The notes beneath the pieces are model-generated. The model was given only the letters and a program-made list of their open reading frames with translations. It had not been told where the DNA came from and did not search any database. From a virus, in the IMG/VR virus record IMGVR_UViG_3300025313_000465, positions 1 through 26,521 of that record: DNA of 26,521 nucleotides; one strand, written 5' to 3'. The translations under genes were made by a program, and so were the position numbers. Each line of letters opens with the position of its first letter. The stretch's first letter is position 1. Below are positions 14,197-22,909 of the stretch, in pieces.

Positions 14197-14646
14197 ATGC
14201 TATGCTCGAAGTGTAAACAGGACAAGCCAAAGACAGATTTTTATAGTAATCAGTCTAGAGTGACTGGTTTATCCCATTATTGCAAATCCTGTACTAGCGC
14301 AAGAGATAAATCTTACTACAATCGCAATAGCGTTGTCATCAAGCACAAGGAAATCGCTAGGGGAGCTGGTATCACCGTAGACCAGTATATTAATCTTAAG
14401 GCTACCTACGGAGACAGTTGCAATATCTGTGGCGTCACGACGAATGTTAATGATATAGCACTCGCATATGATCATAACCATACAACAGATAAGTTTAGAG
14501 GCTTTCCTTGCACAAACTGCAACAAGGGCATTGGTCACTTCAAAGACGATCCTGATTTACTAAGGAAAGCCATTAAATATCTTCAACGAGGGGATACATG
14601 GCAAAAAGCCTTGGCGAATTCAGAACAGCCATTAGACGTTATCTAA
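14197..14646 (+). CDS. Endonuclease VII-type (His-Me finger) endonuclease
   Basis: The 149-aa protein has an N-terminal zinc module (C3-C6, C29-C32). The nuclease core is at about 70-130 with CNIC (75-78), DHNH (92-95), RGFPC and CTNCNKGIG (105-113), and the usual ending DPDLLRKAIKYLQ. The T4-type catalytic Asp-His and the downstream Asn are present, so it looks active. This class includes Holliday-junction resolvases and freestanding homing nucleases; the location suggests the latter. Its last 49 bases overlap the next gene in another frame, and it contains that gene's GAGGGG. Confidence 0.88.
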   Translation: MLCSKCKQDKPKTDFYSNQSRVTGLSHYCKSCTSARDKSYYNRNSVVIKHKEIARGAGITVDQYINLKATYGDSCNICGVTTNVNDIALAYDHNHTTDKFRGFPCTNCNKGIGHFKDDPDLLRKAIKYLQRGDTWQKALANSEQPLDVI

Positions 14647-15281
14647 AAGAGGCCAACGCCGCAACATCGTATTGGGATAACGACTTTCTCGATTCTATCT
14701 TCAATGCGCAGTACCGTAAACGCAGTGCTGAACTCATCATGGCATTCGAAGGCTGGTTCGTATCAGTGGTCACCCGTGATATCACGGCAGAACAGGCCCG
14801 CTATGCTTTCCCTGATGGCATGCAGCGAGTCCAGAAAATGGAGCTTGTTCGATTAGACGGCCGTACGGTGCCAATCCTGCGCTATGAGCGCCACCGGGAA
14901 TACAACCCGGCATCCAACTCCGGTTCATCGGGAGAGTCGTACTTACCATCATGGCGACTCCAAGGCAACGGCTTCGTGCTAGAGCCAGCCCCAACCGAGT
15001 CCGTTTCCAACGGCCTTCAGTTGGAGTATGCTGGTATTCCCGTGGCTATAACTACGGAGACAGATTACCTGCACCCAAGCTGGCCCGAACTCTTTGAAGA
15101 GCTTCTGATCCTAGATACCGTTGTGGCATGTTTTGATGCAGAAAGCAACCAGGAGTCAGGTCTTGTTCGTTCAATTCTGCGCCAGCGCATGGAGTGGGAG
15201 GAGCAGTTCGAGCGATTCATCGAGCAGCGTGCAATCAGTACGCAGGAAGTAGAACCGTTCATTGTTTATGAGGATAGTTAA
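14598..15281 (+). CDS. Head-tail adaptor / tail tubular protein A-like
   Basis: The 227-aa protein opens with FRTAIRRYLKEANAATSYWDNDFLDSIFN, and later has helix-strand-helix segments. A C-terminal region contains HPSWPELFEELLILDTVVAC and EWEEQFERFIEQR. This order fits podophage adaptors (T7 gp11 or P22 gp4 type), which join the portal to the nozzle. The broken nuclease gene and then the large nozzle-like protein follow it. GAGGGG is 4 bases before the ATG. Assignment rests on fold pattern and position. Confidence 0.72.
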   Translation: MAKSLGEFRTAIRRYLKEANAATSYWDNDFLDSIFNAQYRKRSAELIMAFEGWFVSVVTRDITAEQARYAFPDGMQRVQKMELVRLDGRTVPILRYERHREYNPASNSGSSGESYLPSWRLQGNGFVLEPAPTESVSNGLQLEYAGIPVAITTETDYLHPSWPELFEELLILDTVVACFDAESNQESGLVRSILRQRMEWEEQFERFIEQRAISTQEVEPFIVYEDS

Positions 15282-15699
15282 TGTTGACAGGGGACGAGAA
15301 GAAGGAACGAACGCGTCTTACACGATTCAAGTTTCGTGCTAAGAATCCCAATTACGATAAGGAATGGGCAAAGGCCAATCCTAAAAAGATTAAGGACGCA
15401 CAATCGAAATGGTATAAGGCCAATCCCGAAAAGTCGCCGTGAAGAACCGAAGAAGGCATTTGAAGGCAGTGTATGGTCTGACGGAAGTTGAATTCAATCA
15501 AATAATTGTATATCAACTTGGACGGTGTGTTATTTGTCAGGACACATTTATTGGTATGCCTCATGTATATCACAATCATTCCACAGGTAGAATACGTGGC
15601 CTTCTTTGTGCGCCATGCAATAAAGGCATTGGTTTACTCAGAGATGATCCAAATCTTATGCGTAAAGCTATTTATTATCTTGAGAAAGAAAGTGTGTAA
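15281..15699 (+). pseudogene. Frameshifted endonuclease VII-type gene
   Basis: Two halves of one nuclease lie in different frames. The first frame (15281-15442, 53 aa) has the W-KANPEKIK repeat of the family (KEWAKANPKKIKDAQSKWYK, then ANPEKSP) and stops. The second (from about 15430, 86 aa from GTG 15439) continues KNRRRHLKAVYGLTEVEFNQ, then CVIC, NHSTGRIRGLL, CAPCNKGIG and DPNLMRKAIYYLE. Adding one A in the AAAA run at 15429-15432 would join them. The catalytic DHNH is YHNH here, so the metal-binding Asp is lost as well. TAATG overlaps occur at both outer ends, with the adaptor and the nozzle gene. Confidence 0.82.
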
Positions 15700-18236
15700 T
15701 GGGTGAACGTTCTCCGTTAGCCTTTATAAATTTACTCAATTTTATAGGTTTAAATACTAAGAGCAGCAACGAAGTCAAGCAAGATCTGAGCGTCTCGGAA
15801 TCGATCAACACTGATTTATTCCGAAAGTACGGAGCTGTATCGAAGTGCTTTGGTTCTTCCCGAATTCTCAATTCTGTCTATACAGAGACAGGGGTTGCAA
15901 AGAAAATTTCATGGCTAGGCTTCTGGAAGAACACCGCCCTCAATGGTCAGACTGATCGCCAGATACTAGCAGCAGCCGGCACTAAAATCCAGCGAGTCGA
16001 AACCAACGGTACGCTAACCCCTCTCACAGGCGCAGGTATGAACATCACCGAGACCTGGCTAGAGGGCCGAGTTCACCAGCACCAAAAAGCTGGTGACCTC
16101 ATGCTAATTACCAATCAGAATCCAGATCTGATCGGTGACGGCAACACTCTCATCAAGTACGATGGTCTAGAGATCACACGATGGGGTTTGCTCGGTCCGG
16201 GTAACGAATCTAATGTTACCAAGCGGATCGACACCGTAGGTGGAACTCCGCCTATCGGTCCGAACAACACATGGATTCCAACTAACGGCACTGCCGTGTC
16301 CGATCTCACCACCACACGAGACGGCCAGGCAATCTCGCTAACGAAAACTAACGCTGCCGTAACCAATGCCTACATTGAAGAGTGGATGTCAAGCCCACTG
16401 ATCGGACATAATAAACACGACAGTGCCGTGCGCGTGTATGCCTTCATCCCTCTTGGCGAGCTTACAAAGCTTTCGAATGCAGACGCCATCAGCATCCAGA
16501 TGACATCAGACAGTATGCTGAACGCAGGCATCACGGTCCCCAACTTCGGTTCGAACTTTTACATTTGGGACATCCCGATCGGTGAACTATTCGAAGGCTG
16601 GAACCTCCTGGAACTTGGCTTCAGTGATGATGAAACGTCCATTGCTTTCGATGAGCATCTGACCATCATTGGTTCCCCAATCATCACCCAGCTTCGTGGT
16701 ATTCGCCTGGGCTTCAACTCCCGCACGGTTGCAACCCTACCCGCAGGCATCCGCTTCAGCCAACTTGAGAGCTTCACCCGAGGCAATGCTACTGTAGCAG
16801 CCGGCGCCGCAGGTGCAGTGTTCAACAGTGGCGGAACGTTCAGCTACAAAATCACGTTCATTTCAAAGCAGGGCTTCGAGAGTAACGCTGGCCCTCAGAC
16901 TGCCAACATCCTGACGGTATCAGACCTGGCTTCCCTTGAATTAACAGAGATACCAGTATCGGCTGACCCTCAAGTCATCGCGCGCGGTATTTATCGCACT
17001 GTTGCAGACGGCAGCCTTTGGATCTTCGTTGATCGTATTGACGACAACGTTACAACCACATTCAGCGACACTATTTCTGACGAGGCTCTTGGTTCTCTGA
17101 CTCCACCAGAAGCCGGCGACGTGTCTTCAGACAACAGCCCGCCACCCCCATTCGCGATCATTAAGTACTGGAAGCGGACAATGTTCGGTGCAGGCGATCC
17201 AAGCAATCCAAACTCATTGTTTTGGTCAAACCCTGATGACGTTGAAGGCTGGCCACAGTTGAACACAGCGGTACTAGACGGCAAGATCACTGCAATCTAC
17301 GAGACCTACTCGTCTCTAATTGTAGCCACAGAGCTTGGAATCTGGCAGGTATCAGGCGACAATCCGGACTTCCGTACAGACAAAATCATCACCGGCATCG
17401 GTTGTGTAGGCAGAAGAGCGGCAGGTGAGACTCGCATTGATGGCTGGCAAACGGATCGAGACGGTGTTCGCGTCTATGATGCTAACAACCCCAACAAGAT
17501 CTCGGAGCCTATTCGCGACAAATTCGATACATTCAATCACCTCTTCTTTGAGCTTACACATTCTGCTCATAGCAAGAACAACAACTGCATCGTCTTCTGC
17601 TTCACTGGGGCGACTCCATACTCCTACAACGCAGACAACTACGTCTACCAGTACCCCGTCGATGAGATCGGTCAAGGTTGGTGGTGGCAGCTATCCCTTC
17701 CAACCAGCGTGAACATCCTGGACATGGAAGAGACCGAAGACGACAACGGTGACTTCCACTTGCTATTCGGTAGTACAGATGGTATGATTTATGAACTGTT
17801 CGACAAGAATGCCAAATCCTGGGCTACAGCTACAGCCGAGGAATCGATCGTTTGCCGATTTAAGACGAAATGGTTGCGCCTAGGCCAGCTAGGTCAGAAC
17901 TCTGATGGCGTGAGCGGTCGTGTATCCCCACGCCTGATCGAAGCCATCTCAGACGGCGACCCTTGCACATGGAACATCACTATGGAAACAGCCACAGGTC
18001 CGAACCAGGCAACGGCTACAGACAGCAAGACCGTGCCCGTAGTATTCGGCGATAACAATGAGAAGTTGATGCGTTATCCCGTCAAGCACAACTTCCAGCC
18101 AGGAGAGTATGTACGTATTACAGCCGAGCAAAGCACGATTGACATTGACTCAATGCTTCTAGCCTTGAGACTTCTGTTCAAAGTGCAGCCTGGCCAGTTC
18201 CCGATCGAATCGGGCGCGTTCAACAGTGCCTTGTAA
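15699..18236 (+). CDS. Tail nozzle / tail tubular protein B-like
   Basis: The 845-aa protein opens with AFINLLNFIGLNTKSSNEVKQ and LSVSESINTDLFRKYGAVSK. It then has beta-propeller-like repeats, including IWQVSGDNPDFRTDKIITGI, FWSNPDDVEGWPQLN, DGVRVYDANNPNKISEPIRD and GMIYELFDKNAKSW. These read-out motifs (WSNPDDxxxWP, IWQVSG) are typical of podophage nozzle proteins of the T7 gp12 type. It sits right after the adaptor. The TAATG overlap with the broken nuclease gene suggests coupling to that remnant. Confidence 0.78.
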   Translation: MGERSPLAFINLLNFIGLNTKSSNEVKQDLSVSESINTDLFRKYGAVSKCFGSSRILNSVYTETGVAKKISWLGFWKNTALNGQTDRQILAAAGTKIQRVETNGTLTPLTGAGMNITETWLEGRVHQHQKAGDLMLITNQNPDLIGDGNTLIKYDGLEITRWGLLGPGNESNVTKRIDTVGGTPPIGPNNTWIPTNGTAVSDLTTTRDGQAISLTKTNAAVTNAYIEEWMSSPLIGHNKHDSAVRVYAFIPLGELTKLSNADAISIQMTSDSMLNAGITVPNFGSNFYIWDIPIGELFEGWNLLELGFSDDETSIAFDEHLTIIGSPIITQLRGIRLGFNSRTVATLPAGIRFSQLESFTRGNATVAAGAAGAVFNSGGTFSYKITFISKQGFESNAGPQTANILTVSDLASLELTEIPVSADPQVIARGIYRTVADGSLWIFVDRIDDNVTTTFSDTISDEALGSLTPPEAGDVSSDNSPPPPFAIIKYWKRTMFGAGDPSNPNSLFWSNPDDVEGWPQLNTAVLDGKITAIYETYSSLIVATELGIWQVSGDNPDFRTDKIITGIGCVGRRAAGETRIDGWQTDRDGVRVYDANNPNKISEPIRDKFDTFNHLFFELTHSAHSKNNNCIVFCFTGATPYSYNADNYVYQYPVDEIGQGWWWQLSLPTSVNILDMEETEDDNGDFHLLFGSTDGMIYELFDKNAKSWATATAEESIVCRFKTKWLRLGQLGQNSDGVSGRVSPRLIEAISDGDPCTWNITMETATGPNQATATDSKTVPVVFGDNNEKLMRYPVKHNFQPGEYVRITAEQSTIDIDSMLLALRLLFKVQPGQFPIESGAFNSAL

Positions 18237-18270
18237 TACTATGTTAAAATCTATACGTAAGATATTACAG

Positions 18271-18300
18271 GGCAACGATTTTGACGACTATAGCTAAAAT
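18271..18300 (+). promoter_or_regulatory. Phage promoter-like element
   Basis: GGCAAC (18271-18276) and TAAAAT (18295-18300) are separated by 18 bases. The same pair occurs at 21653-21681 with 17 bases. CTATAGCTAAAATAAGTAG also resembles GGTAAAATAAAGTAG there. It lies before a coupled three-gene unit. Confidence 0.5.
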
Positions 18301-18314
18301 AAGTAGTTACTAAA

Positions 18315-19316
18315 ATGGCAGGTAATGTTGGCCGATACCAGATTGGTCGCCCCCTACAGGACGTACGATTACGTAACTGGCCGGCAGGCAAAGTCGCCCA
18401 ACTGAAGCGGGCTGTTGAGTTGATGGAAAACGAACTCAACAGTACGATGGCCTCACAGGTTGACCAGGGACAGGCAAGAGTACTCTCACCTAAGGTTCCC
18501 GTAGTCACAGGTCTGACCATTCGCGCTGGATTCAAGAACTTCCTCATCACGTACAATGCAGCCAAGGGTATCCAGGATTTGCTGTTCTACGAGATCCAGA
18601 AGGACGCTACCCCTAAGTTCGCGAACCCAACCACGTTCACGATCCCGCAGACTACGCTGACCATTCCGACAACTACAGAGCACGAGACGGTCTATTTCCG
18701 AGTCCGGGTCATCAACTCTAAGTTCCAAGTAGGACGATGGTCAAAGACTGCCACTGCCACTGGTAGCAGCAACTTCCGTATCTCCGTAGTACGTCAAGCA
18801 AAGCAGGCTGTGCTTTTGACTTGGGCTACCCGAGACAACTGGTTCAACATGGCTTTCGCTACATATTCGCCAACCGCCGCAAGCATGTGCCTCCACATTC
18901 ACGCGGGCGTTTGGACGAAGTGTACTGCCGTAAAGACTCCAACTACAATGGCGGCCACGACGCAATACATAGTAACGAATACCAACGAAGTGAACTTCCG
19001 AATCCTACGTAATGGGGTTGAAATGACCAACGTTGGTACTATGAACGTTCAAGGTTCAGCTTCATATCTCCTTCGTGCTGAAGAGGAAGATACTCAGTAT
19101 CAGCAGGAACGAGAAGAGCAGACTGACGTTCACACAATCATTACTCCATTCGAAACCTTCGTAGGCAACGAAGCATCAGTCGTCTATACGCTACAGGCCA
19201 TGCTAGTAGGTTCAGGTAGCAGCCGAACAGCGAGCGGCAACGGCGTTGTAACCCTAGACGAAGCAACAGTCGTGATCGATTGTTTCGATGTTGTTGAGAT
19301 TGTGCAGAGCTTCTAA
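18315..19316 (+). CDS. Fibronectin-III-like virion protein 1
   Basis: The 333-aa protein has an N-terminal helix with KVAQLKRAVELMENELNST (a possible coiled coil). A fibronectin-III-like domain follows at about 60-150 (SPKVPVVTGLTIRAGFKNFLITYN, YFRVRVINSKFQVGRWSKTA). A further beta-rich domain lies at 150-333. It is first of three coupled genes with the same N-helix plus FN3 plan, probably a tail or appendage set that assembles together. No strong ribosome site is seen before the ATG. Confidence 0.68.
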   Translation: MAGNVGRYQIGRPLQDVRLRNWPAGKVAQLKRAVELMENELNSTMASQVDQGQARVLSPKVPVVTGLTIRAGFKNFLITYNAAKGIQDLLFYEIQKDATPKFANPTTFTIPQTTLTIPTTTEHETVYFRVRVINSKFQVGRWSKTATATGSSNFRISVVRQAKQAVLLTWATRDNWFNMAFATYSPTAASMCLHIHAGVWTKCTAVKTPTTMAATTQYIVTNTNEVNFRILRNGVEMTNVGTMNVQGSASYLLRAEEEDTQYQQEREEQTDVHTIITPFETFVGNEASVVYTLQAMLVGSGSSRTASGNGVVTLDEATVVIDCFDVVEIVQSF

Positions 19317-20716
19317 TGTCAACATCAAGTGATCCAAAGATTCCACTACGGGGCATTGCTGCCCTGTTCGATCATCTTGATCCTGGTGTCAAAGCCAAGC
19401 TAGCCTCAGCCTTCGGTGAAGCCGAAGACTTGATGGACTTCCACGCTCTGTCAACGATCGACAAGCAGGATAGACGTAAACTATCTGGATTGATTGCCTC
19501 TCCTGTACTTACGACTGCAACGAACAACCGGGGCTTCGACGTTTCTTGGCGACGCTTAGATGATCGACGCATTTCATCCTACGAAGTCCAAGTATCGTTC
19601 TCAAGCAACTTCTCTAACCCGGACTCCTACAATATCGTCGATACCTCGCTGTCTCTAGAGGGCATCGGCACTACTGTATACGTGCGCGTACGTGGAGTGC
19701 GTTTCAATGGCGACTGCGGTCCTTGGTCAGACACAGCCACGATCGACGCTTTTGCGACATCAGCCGGTCCTGTAGTCTACACCCGAGGCTTGAACGACAT
19801 CCCTGCGTTCTACATTGATGGCTCAGTCCTCTCGGCACCTGGACCTATTCAACATCTTGACGTTACCCCTCAGCGAATCAACGGTGGCATTCTCGTATTT
19901 GGTTCTTGCAACAAAACAGCAACAGTTCGCCTGAATGGTTCGCTGGTTACCAACTCCAATGGTGGAGGTTTCGGTCCAGTCTTCCTCACTCACGGCTCGT
20001 TCAACTTCTCAAAGGCAGATAACGTATTCCCTAGTGCCGTAGTCAATGCGGGAGCAGGTATCGGCACCTTCACTGGCTGGTCCAACTTGCTCAACGCTGC
20101 CGGAACAATGGAAACAGATTACTCTAACGTTGGTCTAGCTAGCACCGATTACTTCCAAGAGGGTCTCGTACCTGGACAGTCTCTTGCAACCCGATTCCTA
20201 CGATTGTCAAACTTCGGTCTAGCCGTTCCAGGAGGTAACACTATTGTAGGTATCGCAGTCACTTTCACTGGTGGATGGTTTGGTGGTGACGTTACAAAGT
20301 CTATTCCTTCTTTGCGCGCACTACAACTGATTGATGGTGGCACTCCTCGTACCTTCTCACAAACAACTGACTTCCCATGGCCAGGTACGGGCACATTCAA
20401 CTATACATCACCACCAGCATCGGGGGCGATTCCATTCGTTACCTTCGGGGGTGTCAACGATCTATGGGGCGAAGTAGCGGGCTTCTGGACGCCTGCCAAG
20501 GTCAACGCTGCTAACTTCGGCGTACAAGTCCAAGGTCGAGTTCGTCGAAAGTTCAATGACGTCGCAGGCGATCAGCGAATTTGGATGTACGGTATGACTA
20601 CAGTTGTCTACTCAATCAGTCCTAATTTCGTTGCGCATATTAACGTATTCACAGAGGGTCCCCTTTTGAACCTTACTTTGAACGTGATCGAATTTGGAGA
20701 GGAACTAGTACTTTAA
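19316..20716 (+). CDS. Fibronectin-III-like virion protein 2
   Basis: The 466-aa protein has a helical start (1-60), then an FN3-like domain at about 60-150 (SPVLTTATNNRGFDVSWRRL, SSYEVQVSFSSNF, VYVRVRGVRFNGDCGPWSDT). A long Gly/Thr/Phe-rich beta domain at 165-466 is likely surface-exposed. It overlaps the previous gene by TAATG. It is the largest of the trio and probably carries the outer, variable domain. Confidence 0.7.
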   Translation: MSTSSDPKIPLRGIAALFDHLDPGVKAKLASAFGEAEDLMDFHALSTIDKQDRRKLSGLIASPVLTTATNNRGFDVSWRRLDDRRISSYEVQVSFSSNFSNPDSYNIVDTSLSLEGIGTTVYVRVRGVRFNGDCGPWSDTATIDAFATSAGPVVYTRGLNDIPAFYIDGSVLSAPGPIQHLDVTPQRINGGILVFGSCNKTATVRLNGSLVTNSNGGGFGPVFLTHGSFNFSKADNVFPSAVVNAGAGIGTFTGWSNLLNAAGTMETDYSNVGLASTDYFQEGLVPGQSLATRFLRLSNFGLAVPGGNTIVGIAVTFTGGWFGGDVTKSIPSLRALQLIDGGTPRTFSQTTDFPWPGTGTFNYTSPPASGAIPFVTFGGVNDLWGEVAGFWTPAKVNAANFGVQVQGRVRRKFNDVAGDQRIWMYGMTTVVYSISPNFVAHINVFTEGPLLNLTLNVIEFGEELVL

Positions 20717-21651
20717 TGGACTCGGTAGTCCCGCGTAACAGTATTCCCTCGATGGCCGCAAAGATGCAGTCTCTTCGAGTTGACGACAAGGCCGAAAAGG
20801 CTTTGCTGGTACGCATTGGTACGCTAATCGATACCATCGTCGAAGCTCAACGTGGTTCAGCTAACGCCCCCGGCAGCATCCCACGTAAGGCCAACGTTAA
20901 CAACCTAAAGAAGCCTAAGCCTCTAACAGGCGCATCGGAAAACATCTTCAATGGCGCTTCGGTCTCGATCGATGCTAGCTCTTCGGCTGTAAATCTCAGC
21001 CACTACGAAGCACAGATCGATAGCAACTCGAACTTCAACGCTCCTACAACCAAGGAAGTCTTTACAACAGGCACGACTTTCAAGGGTTTGGCTACATCCA
21101 CGCAGTATCACATTCGCATCCGACCTGTCACCAAGAACGGCCAGGTAGGTGAATGGGCTATTCTGGATTCCGTACTAACAACGGGTCAGACGGAAGGTGC
21201 GGATTTCGACGGAGACAATCTAGGCTCGGTTGTACTGAGCAAAGCGTTCACCTTCAGTAGCAGCACCCAGGACATCTTCTGTGCGGCTGCGGTAGGGGCA
21301 ATTGACATCGATGCAACCCATCCCCCTACAGGTACCAGTGTTGAACACAATCACGTTGCTCTGGATACCGAAGTGGACATCATCGATCGACGAATCGGCG
21401 TAACTACGGTAGCTATCGAGGGTATCACCCTCGAAGGTATAGCTCCTACGACTGTAGGTCCAATCACAGGCGGAGGCTCGTCTTTTTCAGATATGCGTCT
21501 AACCCGAGCCAACCCGATTATCTTTTTCAACCTCATGCAAGCGGAGACGGGTGTCACCTTCCCGGTGAACTACTCCTTCGACGTACAAATCAGCATTGCT
21601 GGCGGTAGTTTCGTCAACAGCGTCAAAGACGCAGTGTGGGTGCAGTTCTAA
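20716..21651 (+). CDS. Fibronectin-III-like virion protein 3
   Basis: The 311-aa protein repeats the plan: a helical N-terminus (KAEKALLVRIGTLIDTIVEA), an FN3-like domain at about 70-155 (YEAQIDSNSNFNAPTTKEVF, YHIRIRPVTKNGQVGEWAIL) and a beta-rich C-terminus. It has a TAATG overlap, with GGAGAGGA upstream as well. It is last in the trio, and the promoter at 21653 follows. The three are probably diverged duplicates. Confidence 0.7.
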   Translation: MDSVVPRNSIPSMAAKMQSLRVDDKAEKALLVRIGTLIDTIVEAQRGSANAPGSIPRKANVNNLKKPKPLTGASENIFNGASVSIDASSSAVNLSHYEAQIDSNSNFNAPTTKEVFTTGTTFKGLATSTQYHIRIRPVTKNGQVGEWAILDSVLTTGQTEGADFDGDNLGSVVLSKAFTFSSSTQDIFCAAAVGAIDIDATHPPTGTSVEHNHVALDTEVDIIDRRIGVTTVAIEGITLEGIAPTTVGPITGGGSSFSDMRLTRANPIIFFNLMQAETGVTFPVNYSFDVQISIAGGSFVNSVKDAVWVQF

Positions 21652-21652
21652 A

Positions 21653-21681
21653 GGCAACCATCTATACCGATAAGGTAAAAT
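21653..21681 (+). promoter_or_regulatory. Phage promoter-like element before internal-protein unit
   Basis: GGCAAC (21653-21658) is followed by 17 bases and TAAAAT (21676-21681). A second TAGAAT lies at 21686-21691. The motif matches those at 18271, 7258 and 4439 in its GG-TAAAAT/TAGAAT core. It stands in the only sizeable gap (61 bases) before the candidate internal-protein genes. Confidence 0.6.
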
Positions 21682-21712
21682 AAAGTAGAATCAATCTTTT
21701 CAAAGGAGCATT

Positions 21713-22906
21713 ATGGGTGACGGACCGTCCGACGCCAATGCCATGCTGCGGTTGAGCAACCTTGCCAGCCAGCAGCCAAATGAAATTCGAGAACGACGTA
21801 CAGCAGCCGAAGATACGCTAGCGGGCATCACCGCCGATCTTGGCAAGCCCGGCACGTACGCTCTACCCTCGTCCCAAGATCCAAACGCACCCAGCGCTGC
21901 CCCAACGTCGCCGACTGCGGATGCGCCAGACGACTTGTTAACACGAGACAACGTAACCTTCAACCGCAAGGAAGATACGAAGAGGTACGACAAGCTGCTC
22001 AAGAAGGGTTACTCCAAGGATCAGGCTATCGGCATGATACCTGGTGCCATTGACAACACCCAGGACAGCATCTTCACAAAGCAAACTACAAAGGCTGAAG
22101 GTGCAGGCACAGGCTTCGGTGCAGTTGGAAAGACTACCAAGTTAGATCCCAACAAGGCTAAGGCCAAGCTAGAAAGCAGCAGCATGTTCCGTCAGGTTAG
22201 TCTAATGACGGCTGAGTCGGAACAGCTGTTGAATCGTACAGGTCCACTGTACGATGAAATGATGAAGAGCACTCAGCTACCGATCATCGAAGGTGCCGCA
22301 GCAGCCGCTCGTGAGAACACTGAGAATCTTCGCCAGGCTATGGCTCGTGGGGGTGCTGCGCGAACAGCAGCTTTCGCAGCCGTACAGAAGATCCGTGCTC
22401 AAAATCAGATCAACGTACAAAAGGGTCAGGCCCTCGCGCAGGCGCACTTGAACCTAGATATGTGGGCACGAGACAATGCCAAGAACGTAATCAACTTCGC
22501 TACCAATTGGGCACAGAACCAAGCAGGTATTCGCGAGTCGTATCAGAAAGCAATGGACCACGCATCTGACCTGATGTCTGAGAGCGCCCTGCCTTTCATG
22601 TTCGCAACCCAGCAGAAGAGCTTCGAGTACCGACAGATGCACTCAGCAGAGCGCCGAAGCAAAGTTACCAAGTGGGTAAACTTCACCCTTGGTATCGCAG
22701 CAGCCGTTGCAACGTACGGTAAGAACACCGGTCTACTTGAGCAGGCCAACTCTCAAATCGCTGGCAACAGGGTCGGCTCTTCAGCCTTTGCTGGATCTGA
22801 TCCAAATGCTCCAACCAGTGCTCTTGGCACCGCAGATTCAGGCCAGGGAGGTCTATTAACTTCTGACCTCAAAGGCACAAGCGCCTCTTCACTATTCGGA
22901 CTATAA
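21713..22906 (+). CDS. Candidate internal virion / DNA-ejection protein 1
   Basis: The 397-aa protein has a disordered Pro/Ala-rich start and a long helical middle (about 150-310) with RENTENLRQAMARGGAARTAAFAAVQKIRAQN. One short hydrophobic segment, WVNFTLGIAAAVATYG, lies near 322-337, and the tail is Gly/Ser-rich. Helical Ala/Gln-rich proteins with one weak membrane segment after the nozzle gene are typical of podophage ejection proteins (position of T7 gp14). A strong AAAGGAG lies 5 bases before the ATG. Confidence 0.65.
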   Translation: MGDGPSDANAMLRLSNLASQQPNEIRERRTAAEDTLAGITADLGKPGTYALPSSQDPNAPSAAPTSPTADAPDDLLTRDNVTFNRKEDTKRYDKLLKKGYSKDQAIGMIPGAIDNTQDSIFTKQTTKAEGAGTGFGAVGKTTKLDPNKAKAKLESSSMFRQVSLMTAESEQLLNRTGPLYDEMMKSTQLPIIEGAAAAARENTENLRQAMARGGAARTAAFAAVQKIRAQNQINVQKGQALAQAHLNLDMWARDNAKNVINFATNWAQNQAGIRESYQKAMDHASDLMSESALPFMFATQQKSFEYRQMHSAERRSKVTKWVNFTLGIAAAVATYGKNTGLLEQANSQIAGNRVGSSAFAGSDPNAPTSALGTADSGQGGLLTSDLKGTSASSLFGL

Positions 22907-22909
22907 TCC

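Noticed and set aside
15425-15445. Programmed frameshift joining the two endonuclease VII halves
   Set aside because: A -1 shift would be needed, but the local sequence (CCC GAA AAG) is not a proper X-XXY-YYZ slippery heptamer, and the catalytic Asp is also lost. Decay is simpler.
18240-18314. Several TAAAAT strings (18245, 18295, 18310) as separate promoters
   Set aside because: Only 18295 has the GGCAAC partner at 18 bases and the downstream GTAG shared with 21676. The others may be chance in an AT-rich gap.
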